DNA of 64,000 nucleotides from Candidatus Ribeiella danica (GTDB taxonomy: Bacteria; Chloroflexota; Chloroflexia; Chloroflexales; Roseiflexaceae): assembly GCA_016717335.1 (NCBI GenBank), contig JADKFS010000001.1, positions 2,666,001-2,730,000 of the forward strand. The letters are read 5' to 3'. The notes under the pieces are model-generated. The model was not told where the DNA came from. It saw nothing but the letters and a program-made list of their open reading frames with translations, and made no database searches. Position numbers and translations under genes: made by a program. Below, piece by piece: positions 1 through 9,165 of this stretch. Position 1 is the stretch's first letter; the number at the start of each line of letters is the position of its first letter.

Positions 1-34
1 GGAGTTGGAACATGACGAGATAGGGAGGTCTCCG

Positions 35-3000
35 ATGCGTAGTATCGTCGCGGTGTGTCTGAAATCTCGACTCCTGGTTGTTGCGCTCGCCGTGGGGCTG
101 CTGGCCGTGGGCATCATTCAGCTGCGCGCCATGCCGATCGACGTCCTGCCCGAGTTCACGCCGCCGTATGTCGAGGTCCAGACCGAGGCCCTCGGCCTCT
201 CCGCCGAGGAAGTCGAGCAGCTGATCACGGTTCCGATGGAGCAGGACCTGCTCAACGGGGTGCCCTGGCTCAAGACCATCCACTCCAAGTCGGCGCCGGG
301 CCTCTCCTCGATCCTCATGACCTTCGATCGCGGCACCGATCTCATGCGGGCGCGGCAGATGGTGACCGAGCGCATGGCGCAGGCGTTCGCGCTGCCGCAT
401 GTGTCGAAGCCGCCGACTATGCTCCAGCCGCTGTCTTCGACCGGCCGGGTCATGATGATCGGGCTGTCGTCGAAGGACGTGTCGCTGCTCCAGATAGGCG
501 TGCTGGCGCGCTGGACCATTGTGCCGCGCCTGATGGGCGTGCCCGGCGTGGCCAACGTGTCGATCTGGGGCCAGCGCGACCGGCAGCTGCAGGTGCAGGT
601 CGATCCGAAGCGGCTGCAGGATCGGCACGTTTCGCTGCTGCAAGTCCTCGAGACCGCCGGCAACGCGCTGTGGGTCTCGTCCTTGAGCTTCGTCGAGGCA
701 TCGACGCCCGGCACCGGCGGATTTATCGATACGGCCCAGCAGCGCCTCGGCATCCGGCATATCTCGCCGATTATCACAGCCGAGGGCCTCTCCCAGGTGC
801 CGGTCGAGGAGACCGACGGGAAGCTGCGCCTGAGCGACGTGGCCAACGTGGTGGAAGACCACCAGCCGCTGATTGGCAACGCGCTCACCAACGATGAGCC
901 GGGCCTGCTGCTCGTCGTCGAGAAGTTTCCCGGCGCCAACACGCTCGGCGTGACCCAGGGAGTTGAGGAGGTGCTCGCGGCGATGCGGCCCGGTCTGCCT
1001 GGAATCACGGTCGACACCTCGATCTACCGGCCGGCCAACTTCATCGACCAGGCGCTCGGCAATCTGACCCTGGCGCTGATCATCGGCGCTGTGCTGCTGG
1101 CGCTGGCGATCGGGGCTTTGCTGTTCAACTGGCGCGCGGCGCTGATCAGCCTGATCGCCATTCCGGTCGCCTTGGTGGCCGCCGGCCTGGTGCTCTACCT
1201 GCGCGGGGCCACCCTCAACGCGGTGGTGCTGGCCGGGTTCGTGATCGCGATCGGGGTGGTGGTCGACGACGCGATCGTCGACGTCGAGAATGTCGTGCGG
1301 CGGCTGCGGCACGCGCGCCAGGCGCAGAGCGACAAGTCGCCGGCGGCGATTATCCTCGATGCCGCGATCGAGATGCGCAGCGCCATGATCTACGCAACGC
1401 TGATCGTGGTGCTGGCGATCGTGCCGGTCTTCTTCATCCAAGGCGACACGGGCACATTCTTCCAGCCGCTCGCGCTCTCGTATCTGCTGGCGGTGCTGGC
1501 CGCGATGCTGGTTGCGCTGACCCTCACGCCGGCGCTGTGCCTGCTGCTCCTGGGCAAAGCGCCGATCGAGCGCGGCACGTCGCCGCTGCTGGGGTGGCTC
1601 CAGCAGCTCTACGAGCGCGGGCTGGCGCGGGTCGTCCAGCGGCCGCGCCTGCTGCTCGCGGCCGTCGGCGTGCTCACGATCGCCGGCCTCGCGGCGGTGC
1701 CATTCCTCAACCAGGCGCTGCTGCCGCCCTTCAAAGAGCGCAACCTGCTGATTCAGCTCAGCGCCGCGCCCGGCACATCGCAGCCGGAGATGAGCCGGAT
1801 TGCGGATCGGGTCGGCCAGGATCTGCGCGCCATCGCAGGGGTCAGCGACGTCGGCGCCCATGTCGGGCGCGCCATCCAGGGCGATCGGGTCGTCAACGTC
1901 AGCTCGGCCGAGCTGTGGGTCAGCATCGATCCGGCGGCAGACTACGACAAGACGGCTGCCGCCATCCGGCAGGTGGTCGGCGCCTACCCTGGCCTGCATC
2001 ACACGGTGCAGACCTATCTGAACGAGATCAGCAGCGGGCTGGCGGCGGCGCCGGGCGATGATCTGGTCGTGCGGGTCTTTGGCAATACGACGGAGGGCCT
2101 GCGCAGCTCGGCCGAGCAGGTCAGGCAGGCGATCGCGGGGATCGGCGGCATCGCCGACGCGCGCATCAATCTTCCGGTTCAGCAGCCCACGCTGCAGGTC
2201 AAGGTCGACATGACCAAAGCCCAGCGCTACGGCATTAAGCCCGGCGACGTGCGCCGGGCAGCCGCGACCCTGCTGTCGGGGCTCATGGTCGGGAACCTGT
2301 TCGAGGAGCAGAAGGTGTTCGACGTGGTGGTGTGGGGCACGCCCGATACGCGCCACAGCCTGAGCAGCGTCCGCGATCTGCTGATCGACACGCCCAGCGG
2401 CGAGCAGGTGCGCCTGGGCGACGTGGCCGATGTGGGGATCGTGCCCTCCCTGAGCATCATCCGCCACGATGCCGTCCGGCGCTACCTTGACGTCAGCGCC
2501 AGCGTGCGCGGCCGCGATCTCGGCGCCGTCGCGGCCGAGGTCGACGCTCGCCTCAAGCAGATCCAGTTCCCGCTCGAATACCACGCCGAGGTGCTTGGCG
2601 ACTACGCCGGCCAGCAGGCTGACCAGGTACGCCTGCTCGCCCTCGTAATCGCCGTGCTGGTCGGGATATTCTTCCTGCTGCAGGCCGCCTACGGGAGCTG
2701 GCGCCTGGCGCTGCTGTCGTTCCTGACGCTGCCCGCGGCGCTGGCCGGCGGTCTGCTGGCCGCGCTCGCCACCGGCACGAGCTTGCTGGGCCTGCTGGCC
2801 GGCCTGCTCGCGGTGCTTGGGATCGCCGCGCGCAGCCAGATCGGCCTGATCAAGCACTACCGCCACCTCATACGCTACGAGGGCGAGCCCTTCGGCGTCG
2901 AGCTGGCCCTGCGCGGCGCACGCGAGCGGCTGGCGCCGGCCCTGATGACCGCGCTGGCCACCGGCCTGGCGCTGCTGCCCACGCTATTCCTGGGCGACGT

Positions 3001-3193
3001 GCCAGGGCTAGAGATCGCGCGCCCGATCACGATCACCATTCTCGGCGGGCTGATCACCGCGGCCCTGCTCAACCTGTTCATCCTGCCGGCGCTCTACCTG
3101 AGCCTGCGGGTGAGCACGGTGCAGGAGATCGATCTTCCCTCAGCCGAGCAGGAGGCGATCGGCGGCCTGTCGGAAGCTCCAATCCCGCTCTAG
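35..3193 (+). CDS. RND efflux transporter, heavy-metal (CusA/CzcA-type) family
   Basis: Inner-membrane proton-driven RND transporter of about 1052 residues, the usual size for the family. I see a first membrane helix near residues 10-30 followed by the PIDVLPEF motif typical of the porter-domain entry, the cluster of helices around residues 330-500 and a mirrored cluster at the C-terminus. TM4 reads GVVVDDAIVDVEN, which keeps the Asp and Glu used for proton relay in CusA-type pumps; the extra upstream Asp of CzcA is Ala here. The ATG at 35 is preferred over the TTG at 5 because AGGGAGG sits just before it. It is followed by a hairpin, a short lipoprotein and a second paralogous pump. No outer-membrane channel or full-length adaptor is visible in the window. 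Substrate (metal cation or drug) is inferred from the family only. Confidence 0.9.
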   Translation: MRSIVAVCLKSRLLVVALAVGLLAVGIIQLRAMPIDVLPEFTPPYVEVQTEALGLSAEEVEQLITVPMEQDLLNGVPWLKTIHSKSAPGLSSILMTFDRGTDLMRARQMVTERMAQAFALPHVSKPPTMLQPLSSTGRVMMIGLSSKDVSLLQIGVLARWTIVPRLMGVPGVANVSIWGQRDRQLQVQVDPKRLQDRHVSLLQVLETAGNALWVSSLSFVEASTPGTGGFIDTAQQRLGIRHISPIITAEGLSQVPVEETDGKLRLSDVANVVEDHQPLIGNALTNDEPGLLLVVEKFPGANTLGVTQGVEEVLAAMRPGLPGITVDTSIYRPANFIDQALGNLTLALIIGAVLLALAIGALLFNWRAALISLIAIPVALVAAGLVLYLRGATLNAVVLAGFVIAIGVVVDDAIVDVENVVRRLRHARQAQSDKSPAAIILDAAIEMRSAMIYATLIVVLAIVPVFFIQGDTGTFFQPLALSYLLAVLAAMLVALTLTPALCLLLLGKAPIERGTSPLLGWLQQLYERGLARVVQRPRLLLAAVGVLTIAGLAAVPFLNQALLPPFKERNLLIQLSAAPGTSQPEMSRIADRVGQDLRAIAGVSDVGAHVGRAIQGDRVVNVSSAELWVSIDPAADYDKTAAAIRQVVGAYPGLHHTVQTYLNEISSGLAAAPGDDLVVRVFGNTTEGLRSSAEQVRQAIAGIGGIADARINLPVQQPTLQVKVDMTKAQRYGIKPGDVRRAAATLLSGLMVGNLFEEQKVFDVVVWGTPDTRHSLSSVRDLLIDTPSGEQVRLGDVADVGIVPSLSIIRHDAVRRYLDVSASVRGRDLGAVAAEVDARLKQIQFPLEYHAEVLGDYAGQQADQVRLLALVIAVLVGIFFLLQAAYGSWRLALLSFLTLPAALAGGLLAALATGTSLLGLLAGLLAVLGIAARSQIGLIKHYRHLIRYEGEPFGVELALRGARERLAPALMTALATGLALLPTLFLGDVPGLEIARPITITILGGLITAALLNLFILPALYLSLRVSTVQEIDLPSAEQEAIGGLSEAPIPL

Positions 3194-3218
3194 TGGCTCG
3201 CCACACTGATCCCTGCTG

Positions 3219-3245
3219 GCTGGGGGCGGCTTCGCCGCCCCCAGC
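3219..3245 (+). terminator. Strong hairpin after first RND gene
   Basis: A perfect 12-bp GC-rich stem (GCTGGGGGCGGC with its complement) closed by a TTC loop lies 26 bp after the stop of the first RND gene. No clear T-run follows, so it may attenuate rather than stop transcription into the lipoprotein and second pump. Confidence 0.5.
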
Positions 3246-3315
3246 AAAATCACTGTGGTTGACCACCAGGCCAAAGGGCAGTGGAATATCATCAAGCGCT
3301 CACCAGGAGGAAGCC

Positions 3316-3765
3316 ATGAAGAAGCAGTACGGCCCGCTGGTTGTGGTTCTGATACTGGCCTGTCTGCTGGTCGCGGCGTGCGGGCAGGCGCCGGCCGACC
3401 CAGCTGCCGATGAGGCCCACCCGGTCACGGTCGAGGCGCTTGAGGGCGCCGACCCGACGCGCGAGATCGTGACCGAGGACGCCGCCAAGCGGCTCGACAT
3501 CCAGACTGCGGCAGCTAGCGAGGCGGATCTCAACGGCGCCAAGCGAACGGTCATCCCCTACTCCTCGATCATCTACGACACCGACGGCGCTACCTGGGTG
3601 TATCTCAACCCCGAGCCGCTGACCTTCGTCCGCCACCCGGTCACGGTCGACGACATCAAGGGCGACCAGGCATTTCTATCCGACGCGCTTCCTTCCGGCA
3701 GCTCCGTCGTGACGGTCGGAGTGGCCGAGCTGTACGGCGCCGAGTCCGAGTTCGAGGAAGAGTAA
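3316..3765 (+). CDS. Short lipoprotein resembling the C-terminal part of an RND adaptor
   Basis: Protein of 149 residues with a lipoprotein signal (hydrophobic segment, then LVAAC with the lipidated Cys at about residue 21). The remaining part ends in a GSSVVTVGVAELYGAE-type segment that resembles the membrane-proximal C-terminus of HlyD/CusB-type periplasmic adaptor proteins; the lipoyl and hairpin domains of a normal adaptor are absent, and the protein is only about a third of the usual length. The start is the ATG at 3316, preceded by AGGAGG. It ends 22 bp before the second RND gene, so the two are probably co-transcribed and co-functional. The adaptor relation is inference from context and a short motif. 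Confidence 0.75.
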   Translation: MKKQYGPLVVVLILACLLVAACGQAPADPAADEAHPVTVEALEGADPTREIVTEDAAKRLDIQTAAASEADLNGAKRTVIPYSSIIYDTDGATWVYLNPEPLTFVRHPVTVDDIKGDQAFLSDALPSGSSVVTVGVAELYGAESEFEEE

Positions 3766-3787
3766 GCGCGCGAGGAGGGCCCCAGCT

Positions 3788-6700
3788 ATGATACGTTGGA
3801 TCGTTGGAACGAGCCTGAAGCTCCGATTCCTTGTGCTCGTGATCGCCGCGGGGCTGATAGTCTATGGCTTGGTGCAACTGCCCACCACGCCGCTGGACGT
3901 CTTTCCCGAGTTCGCACCGCCGCGCGTGGAGATCCAGACCCCCAGCCTTGGAATGTCTGCGGAGGAGGTAGAGTCGCTGATCACCGTTCCGCTGGAGCAG
4001 GCGTTCAACGGGACCGAGGGGCTCGACATTATGCGCTCCAAGTCGATCCCCGACCTGTCGTCGATCGAGCTGCTGTTCAAGCCCGGCATCGACGAGCTGC
4101 GCGCCCGGCAGCTGGTCCAGGAGCGCCTGGCGGCCGTGCTTCCCACGATGCCGACCTGGGCGGCCCCGCCGGTTATTATGCCGCCGGTGTCGAGCGTGGG
4201 GCGGTTCATGAAGATCGGCATGTCCTCCAAGACTGTGCCCTTGACCGATATGTCGATGATGGCGTACTGGACGATCCGGGCGCGCCTGCTGCGCGTCCCC
4301 GGCGTGGCCAACGTCATGATCTGGGGCGAGCGGATCAAGATGCCGCAGGTGCTGGCCGACCCGCAGCGGATGCGCGCCCAAGGCGTGTCGCTCGACGAGG
4401 TCATGGAGACGACCTCCGACGCCCTGGACGTGGGGCTGCTCCAGTTTTCCACCGGAGCGACGATCGGGACCGGCGGGTTCATCGACACCCCCAACCAGCG
4501 GCTGAACATCGAGCCGGTCTCGTCGATCGTCACGCCCGAGGACCTCGGGCAGGCGCCGATCGGCGACAAGAAGAAGAGCGACGGAACGCCGCTGCGCCTG
4601 GCGGACGTCGCCACCGTGAAGGAGGGCACCTGGCCGCTGTTCGGCGACGCGGTGATCAACGACGGCCCCGGGCTCATGCTCGTGGTCGCCAAGTTCCCCT
4701 GGGCCAACACGCTGGAGGTGACCCACGGGGTCGAAGAGGCGCTGGCCCAGCTGCGCCCCGGGCTGCCAGGCATCGAGATGGACTCGACTATCTTCCGGCC
4801 GGCCGACTTCATCCAGGTCGCGCTCGACAACCTCACCAGAGACCTGATTCTCGGCTGCGTGCTGGTGATGCTGGTGCTGGCCGCCTTTCTGTTTGAGTGG
4901 CGCACCGCCGTGATCAGCCTGATCGCCATCCCGCTGTCGCTGGTGGCCGGCGGCGTGGTGCTCCACCTGTACGGAGCGACGATCAACACCATGATCCTGG
5001 CCGGGTTCGTGATCGCGATCGGGGTGGTCGTGGACGACGCGATCATCGACGTCGAGAACATCGTGCGGCGGCTGCGGCTGTATCGCAAGGAGGGCAGCAC
5101 CAAGTCGACCGCCAGCATCATCCTTGAGGCATCGCTGGAAGTGCGCCAGGCGATCATCCACGCGACGCTGATCGACGCGGTGGTGCTGCTGCCGATCTTC
5201 TTCATCGGCGGGCTGTCGGGCGCGTTCTTTCAGCCGCTGGCGATCGCCTACGGGCTGGCGGTGATGCTGTCCATGCTGGTCGCGCTGACTGTCACGCCGG
5301 CGCTGTGCCTGCTGCTGCTGGCCAGGGCCCCGATCGAGCGCCGCGAGCCGCTGCTGGTGCGCTGGCTCCACGGCATCTACCAGCCAGTGCTGACGCGGAT
5401 CATCCAGCGGCCGGGGCCGGTGTTCCTCGCCACCGCGGCGATTATCGTGGTCGGGCTGGCGGTGTTCCCGCTGCTGGGCGAGTCGCTGTTCCCGGAGTTC
5501 AAGGAGCGCGACTTCCTGATGCACTGGATCACCAAGCCGGGCACCTCCGCCCCGGAAGAGCAGCGCATCGTGACGCAGGTCAGCCGCGAGCTGCGCGCCA
5601 TCCCAGGGGTGCGCAACTTCGGGTCGCACATCGGGCAGGCGCTGCTGGCCGAGGAGCTCAACGGCGTCAACTTCGGCGAGAACTGGATCAGCGTCGATCC
5701 TGCGGTCGACTACGACGAGACGGTGGCCGCGATCGAGGACGTGATTAAGGGCTACCCCGGCCTCTTTCACAACGTCGAAACCTACCTCAACGAGCGGATC
5801 GACGAGGTGCTGACCGGATCGAGCGAAACCTTCGTCATTCGCATCTTTGGGCCGGACCTGAAGGGCATCCACAGCAAGGCCGACGAGGTGGAGCAAACCC
5901 TCAAGGGCATCCCCGGCATCGTCGACCTGCACGTGCAGCTTCAGTCCGAGGTGCCCCAGGTGCAGGTCGAGGTCGACCTGGCCAAGGCCCAGCAGTATGG
6001 GCTCAAGCCTGGCGACGTGCGCCGGGCCTCCGGGACCCTGCTGGCGGGCGAGGAGGTTGGCGACCTGTTCAAAGACGGCAAGGCCTACGACGTGAACGTG
6101 TGGAGCACGCCCGAGACGCGCAGCAGCCTGAGCAGCATTCGCAACCTGCCGATCGACACGCCCGGCGGCCAGCAAGTGCGCCTGGGCGACGTGGCGACCG
6201 TGCGGATTGCGCCGGCCCAGAGCGTGATCTACCGCGACAACGCCTCGCGCCGGATCGACGTGAGCGCCAACGTAGAGGGCCGCGATCTTGGCGCCGTCAT
6301 GGCCGAGGTCAACAATCGGCTCCAGCAAGTCCCGTTCCCGCTCGGCTACCACGCCGAGGTACTCGGCGAGTACGCCGAGCGGCAGGCCGCTCAGAACCGC
6401 CTGCTCCTGTTTGCGATCGCAGCGGCGCTCGGGACATTCCTCATCCTGCTGGCATCCTTCGGCAACCTGCGCCTGGCGATCCTGGGCTTCCTGACCCTGC
6501 CCTCGGCGCTGGTCGGCGGCGTGCTGGCGGCGTACCTCACCGGCGACGTCATCTCGCTCGGCTCGCTGATCGGCTTCCTGACGGTCTTTGGCATCGCCGC
6601 GCGCAACAAGATCATGCTGATCAATCACTACCAGCACCTTGAGCGGTACGAGGGCGAGGCCTTCGGGCTGGAGCTCGCGGTGCGCGGGGCGGTCGAGCGG

Positions 6701-6928
6701 CTCTCGCCGATTCTGATGACCGCGCTGGCCACCGGGCTGGCGCTGGTGCCGCTGGTGCTCTCCGGCGACGTTCCCGGCGCCGAGATCGAGTACCCGATGG
6801 CGATCGTGATCCTAGGCGGCCTGATCACCTCGACGCTGCTCAACCTGTTCGTGGTGCCGTCGCTGTACCTGCGGTTCGGCAAGAAGCGCCAGGCGGCGCC
6901 CGCCCCAGTGTTCGCGCCCGCCGCCTAG
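3788..6928 (+). CDS. Second RND efflux transporter, CusA/CzcA-type family
   Basis: RND transporter of 1046 residues, clearly paralogous to the pump at 35-3193 along its whole length (same DVFPEF entry motif, same GVVVDDAIIDVEN in TM4, the same closing LNLF..PSLYL helix). GAGGAGGGC precedes the ATG. It probably acts with the small lipoprotein just upstream. The two pumps have diverged substantially, so this is an old duplication rather than a recent repeat. A very long open frame on the opposite strand (3656-6637) is a codon-bias shadow. Whether the pumps form mixed trimers, as do some paired RND proteins, cannot be read from sequence. Confidence 0.9.
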   Translation: MIRWIVGTSLKLRFLVLVIAAGLIVYGLVQLPTTPLDVFPEFAPPRVEIQTPSLGMSAEEVESLITVPLEQAFNGTEGLDIMRSKSIPDLSSIELLFKPGIDELRARQLVQERLAAVLPTMPTWAAPPVIMPPVSSVGRFMKIGMSSKTVPLTDMSMMAYWTIRARLLRVPGVANVMIWGERIKMPQVLADPQRMRAQGVSLDEVMETTSDALDVGLLQFSTGATIGTGGFIDTPNQRLNIEPVSSIVTPEDLGQAPIGDKKKSDGTPLRLADVATVKEGTWPLFGDAVINDGPGLMLVVAKFPWANTLEVTHGVEEALAQLRPGLPGIEMDSTIFRPADFIQVALDNLTRDLILGCVLVMLVLAAFLFEWRTAVISLIAIPLSLVAGGVVLHLYGATINTMILAGFVIAIGVVVDDAIIDVENIVRRLRLYRKEGSTKSTASIILEASLEVRQAIIHATLIDAVVLLPIFFIGGLSGAFFQPLAIAYGLAVMLSMLVALTVTPALCLLLLARAPIERREPLLVRWLHGIYQPVLTRIIQRPGPVFLATAAIIVVGLAVFPLLGESLFPEFKERDFLMHWITKPGTSAPEEQRIVTQVSRELRAIPGVRNFGSHIGQALLAEELNGVNFGENWISVDPAVDYDETVAAIEDVIKGYPGLFHNVETYLNERIDEVLTGSSETFVIRIFGPDLKGIHSKADEVEQTLKGIPGIVDLHVQLQSEVPQVQVEVDLAKAQQYGLKPGDVRRASGTLLAGEEVGDLFKDGKAYDVNVWSTPETRSSLSSIRNLPIDTPGGQQVRLGDVATVRIAPAQSVIYRDNASRRIDVSANVEGRDLGAVMAEVNNRLQQVPFPLGYHAEVLGEYAERQAAQNRLLLFAIAAALGTFLILLASFGNLRLAILGFLTLPSALVGGVLAAYLTGDVISLGSLIGFLTVFGIAARNKIMLINHYQHLERYEGEAFGLELAVRGAVERLSPILMTALATGLALVPLVLSGDVPGAEIEYPMAIVILGGLITSTLLNLFVVPSLYLRFGKKRQAAPAPVFAPAA

Positions 6929-6957
6929 CGGCCAATCTCACGGATGTTCGCAGGTGG

Positions 6958-6977
6958 GGGTGGGCGATTGCCCACCC
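6958..6977 (+). terminator. Hairpin ending the RND operon
   Basis: GGGTGGGC and GCCCACCC form a perfect 8-bp stem around a GATT loop, 29 bp after the second RND stop codon. No long T-run follows. Confidence 0.5.
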
Positions 6978-7038
6978 TCAGCTCCCTCTCCAGCAGGAAT
7001 GCTATACCATACAGCCGCAGAGCACCAAGGAGACTTCA

Positions 7039-7504
7039 ATGTTCAGCCGACGGCATTCCCGGATCACCCTGCTGAGCACAGTTGCAGCACGCCTGCTGAT
7101 CTTGACCAGCGCGGGGGCGCTCGGCGCCAACGCCAACCAGTCCAACTGTGACGCCGACTGCGACGCCGACTGCGACGCCACTGCTCTTCAACGGCTGCCA
7201 AGACAGCCCGAACCCGGCGAGCGCGCCGAACAGCCCTGTGCGGATCGTCAAGGTGAACAAAGTTACCGAGGTCGTCACGCTCCAGAACGTGAGCGATCGG
7301 GCGGTCAGCGTCGAGGACTGGAACATGTGCAGCATCAACGGGCACCAGGAGCACGACCAGATCTTCGGAACGCTGCTGGCCGGGCAGACGCGCGATTTTC
7401 CGAACGCAGGAGGTAGCCTGATCTGGGATGACAGCCAGCGCGACGATGGAGCGCTCTACAGCGCGACCGGGCATCTCGTGAGCTACTACTGGGTCGATCA
7501 GTGA
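7039..7504 (+). CDS. Secreted lamin-tail-domain protein, apparently frameshifted
   Basis: Two frames together make one sensible protein. From the ATG at 7039 the sequence encodes a basic start and hydrophobic signal peptide (ITLLSTVAARLLILTSAGA), but this frame then turns into nonsense. The +1-shifted frame, open from 7106, gives a Thr/Pro linker and, to 7504, a domain of about 95 residues with the lamin-tail (LTD) pattern: VTLQNVSDRAVSVEDW, then G.L..GQTR and W.DS.RDDGALY. Family knowledge: LTD modules occur on secreted bacterial nucleases and surface proteins. The join must fall between 7106 and about 7148, in a region of tandem ACTGCGACGCCG-type units where slippage is likely. Either the gene is broken, the read is wrong, or only the part starting at GTG 7148 is made. 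Confidence 0.6.
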
Positions 7505-7549
7505 TTCGCTGTACGTAGCCCGCGCGCGTGCCGCAGGTCTGCGCCGCCT

Positions 7550-7581
7550 CCCTCCTCGCCCGCCCTCACGGGCGAGGAGGG
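7550..7581. terminator. 13-bp stem hairpin after the lamin-tail gene
   Basis: CCCTCCTCGCCCG and its exact complement flank a 6-base loop, 46 bp past the stop at 7504. The flanking bases GATTCTTGACTGG recall the intergenic repeat at 52.8 kb, so it may be a fragment of that repeat family as well as a terminator. Confidence 0.45.
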
Positions 7582-7680
7582 ATTCTTGACTGGTGCGCCC
7601 CTCATTCCTGGCAGGGGCGAGAGAATGATGTGTGCAGGCGCGGATCGCTGCCCCGCGCGCGCATAAAGAGAGTCTCGACT

Positions 7681-9096
7681 ATGCTCAAACGATGGTCTGG
7701 GGCCATAGCGGCCGCATCGGCGATTGCTGTTGTGATGACGGCCTGTAGCGGCAGGCCCGCGCCCGCTGCCGCGCCGGCGGCAGCCACAGCCAGCGCGGCC
7801 CCAGACGAAACCGCTGCGCCGCGGGCGGCGGTCGCTACGACCATCCCTCCGCCCGCCAGCGCAGCCGCTGCTGCAACCGCTGAGACCGTGGCGCCGCGCT
7901 TTACCCATCCGATCGAGATCACCAACCCCTTCTACCCCATTTCGCTGACTGGCCAGGCAATCTCCCTGGGGCAGGAGGGCGGCAAACCTGCCCGCAACGA
8001 GGTAACGCTGCTGCCAGACACCAAGCTGATCGACTGGAACAGCCGGCAGATCGAAGCCCGCACGGCACAGTTCGTGGCCTACACGGATGACAGGCTGGTC
8101 GAGGTTGCCTACGACTATTTTGCTCAGGCCGACGACGGCAGCGTGTACTACCTGGGCGAGGATGTCGACAATTACGAGGACGGGCAGATGGTGAGCCACG
8201 AAGGCTCGTGGCTGGCCGGCAAGGATGGCGCGCCCCCCGCGCTGATTATGCCGGCCCAACCGGCAGTCGGCCAAATCTTCAACCCGGAGAATGTGCCTGG
8301 CGTGGTCTACGAGCAAGACGAGATCGTGAGCCTGTCACACAGCACGACTACGCCGGCTGGCCCTACCGACAAGGGAATGCTCGTCAAAGAAACGCTGATG
8401 GACGGCAGCGTCGAGCATAAAGTGTACGCCGCCGATTTTGGCATCATCGAAGATCGAGCCGACGACGAGCAGGTCAGCCTGGTTCTGTTCAGCCGCGCAG
8501 ATGCCAAGGCAGGCGCGGTGCCCGAGCCGCTGGCGGCGATCGAGGCCCAGGCAGAAGACATCTTCGACGTAGCGGGCGGCGGCAGCTCGAAGCAAGTCGC
8601 CGGCGATGTCGCCGCCATCGCCAGGGCGTGGCAGGTCTACCAGGCCAGCGCGGCGGGCGACCGCGTGCCGCAGCCGTTTCAAGCGGCGCTGGCGGCAGCG
8701 ATCGACCGCCTGCAGAAAGCCGCGGCGGCCAAGGACGCGGCGGCCACGCTCCAGGCGGCCAACGACCTGAGCGCGGCGGTCGCGGACCTGCTCGCCGTGT
8801 ATCACCCTGCGACGCCGGCCGACCTAAGCCGGCTGGATGTGCTGGGGCGTCAGGTGCTGCTGGATGTGGCAGCCGCAGATTTTAGCGCCGCGGCCGACAG
8901 CCTGGCCCAGTCAGGTGCCGTCTGGGCGCGGCTCAGGCCGGTCATTCTGGCGCACGGCGGCGCCGCCGTGGCGGCCCAGTTTGAGAGCAGCCTGGCGGCC
9001 CAGCAGCAGGCGCTGCGCCAGAAGAGCGCGGCCGCCCTGACGAGCGAGGCAACCAATGGCCTAGAGCTGGTGGATGCGCTGGAGCAGCTATTTTAG
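7681..9096 (+). CDS. Secreted lipoprotein with ITNPFYP domain and Ala-rich helical C-terminus
   Basis: Exported protein of about 471 residues. The start ATG at 7681 gives a lipoprotein signal with VMTAC as lipobox; the longer open frame upstream lacks a signal and is ignored. After an Ala-rich linker, residues about 75-290 contain ITNPFYP, DYFAQADDGSVYYLGED and HEGSWLAGKDGAPPALIMP. These recur in a family of uncharacterised secreted proteins of Actinobacteria and Chloroflexi whose function I do not know. The last 180 residues are Ala/Leu-rich and helical, like a small four-helix bundle. No catalytic motif is visible. It stands alone between two exported-protein genes. Confidence 0.75.
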   Translation: MLKRWSGAIAAASAIAVVMTACSGRPAPAAAPAAATASAAPDETAAPRAAVATTIPPPASAAAAATAETVAPRFTHPIEITNPFYPISLTGQAISLGQEGGKPARNEVTLLPDTKLIDWNSRQIEARTAQFVAYTDDRLVEVAYDYFAQADDGSVYYLGEDVDNYEDGQMVSHEGSWLAGKDGAPPALIMPAQPAVGQIFNPENVPGVVYEQDEIVSLSHSTTTPAGPTDKGMLVKETLMDGSVEHKVYAADFGIIEDRADDEQVSLVLFSRADAKAGAVPEPLAAIEAQAEDIFDVAGGGSSKQVAGDVAAIARAWQVYQASAAGDRVPQPFQAALAAAIDRLQKAAAAKDAAATLQAANDLSAAVADLLAVYHPATPADLSRLDVLGRQVLLDVAAADFSAAADSLAQSGAVWARLRPVILAHGGAAVAAQFESSLAAQQQALRQKSAAALTSEATNGLELVDALEQLF

Positions 9097-9165
9097 GCGG
9101 GGCCGGAGCAATTAATCCATCCCTAATGCTGCGCTGCTAGTCTTAGGGCAGGGGAGGATCTATCT

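Noticed and set aside
3656..6637. Open frame of 993 codons on the minus strand under the second RND gene
   Set aside because: Its translation is low-complexity (His/Gln/Arg/Asp-rich) and mirrors the codon bias of the real gene; no ribosome-binding site or family.
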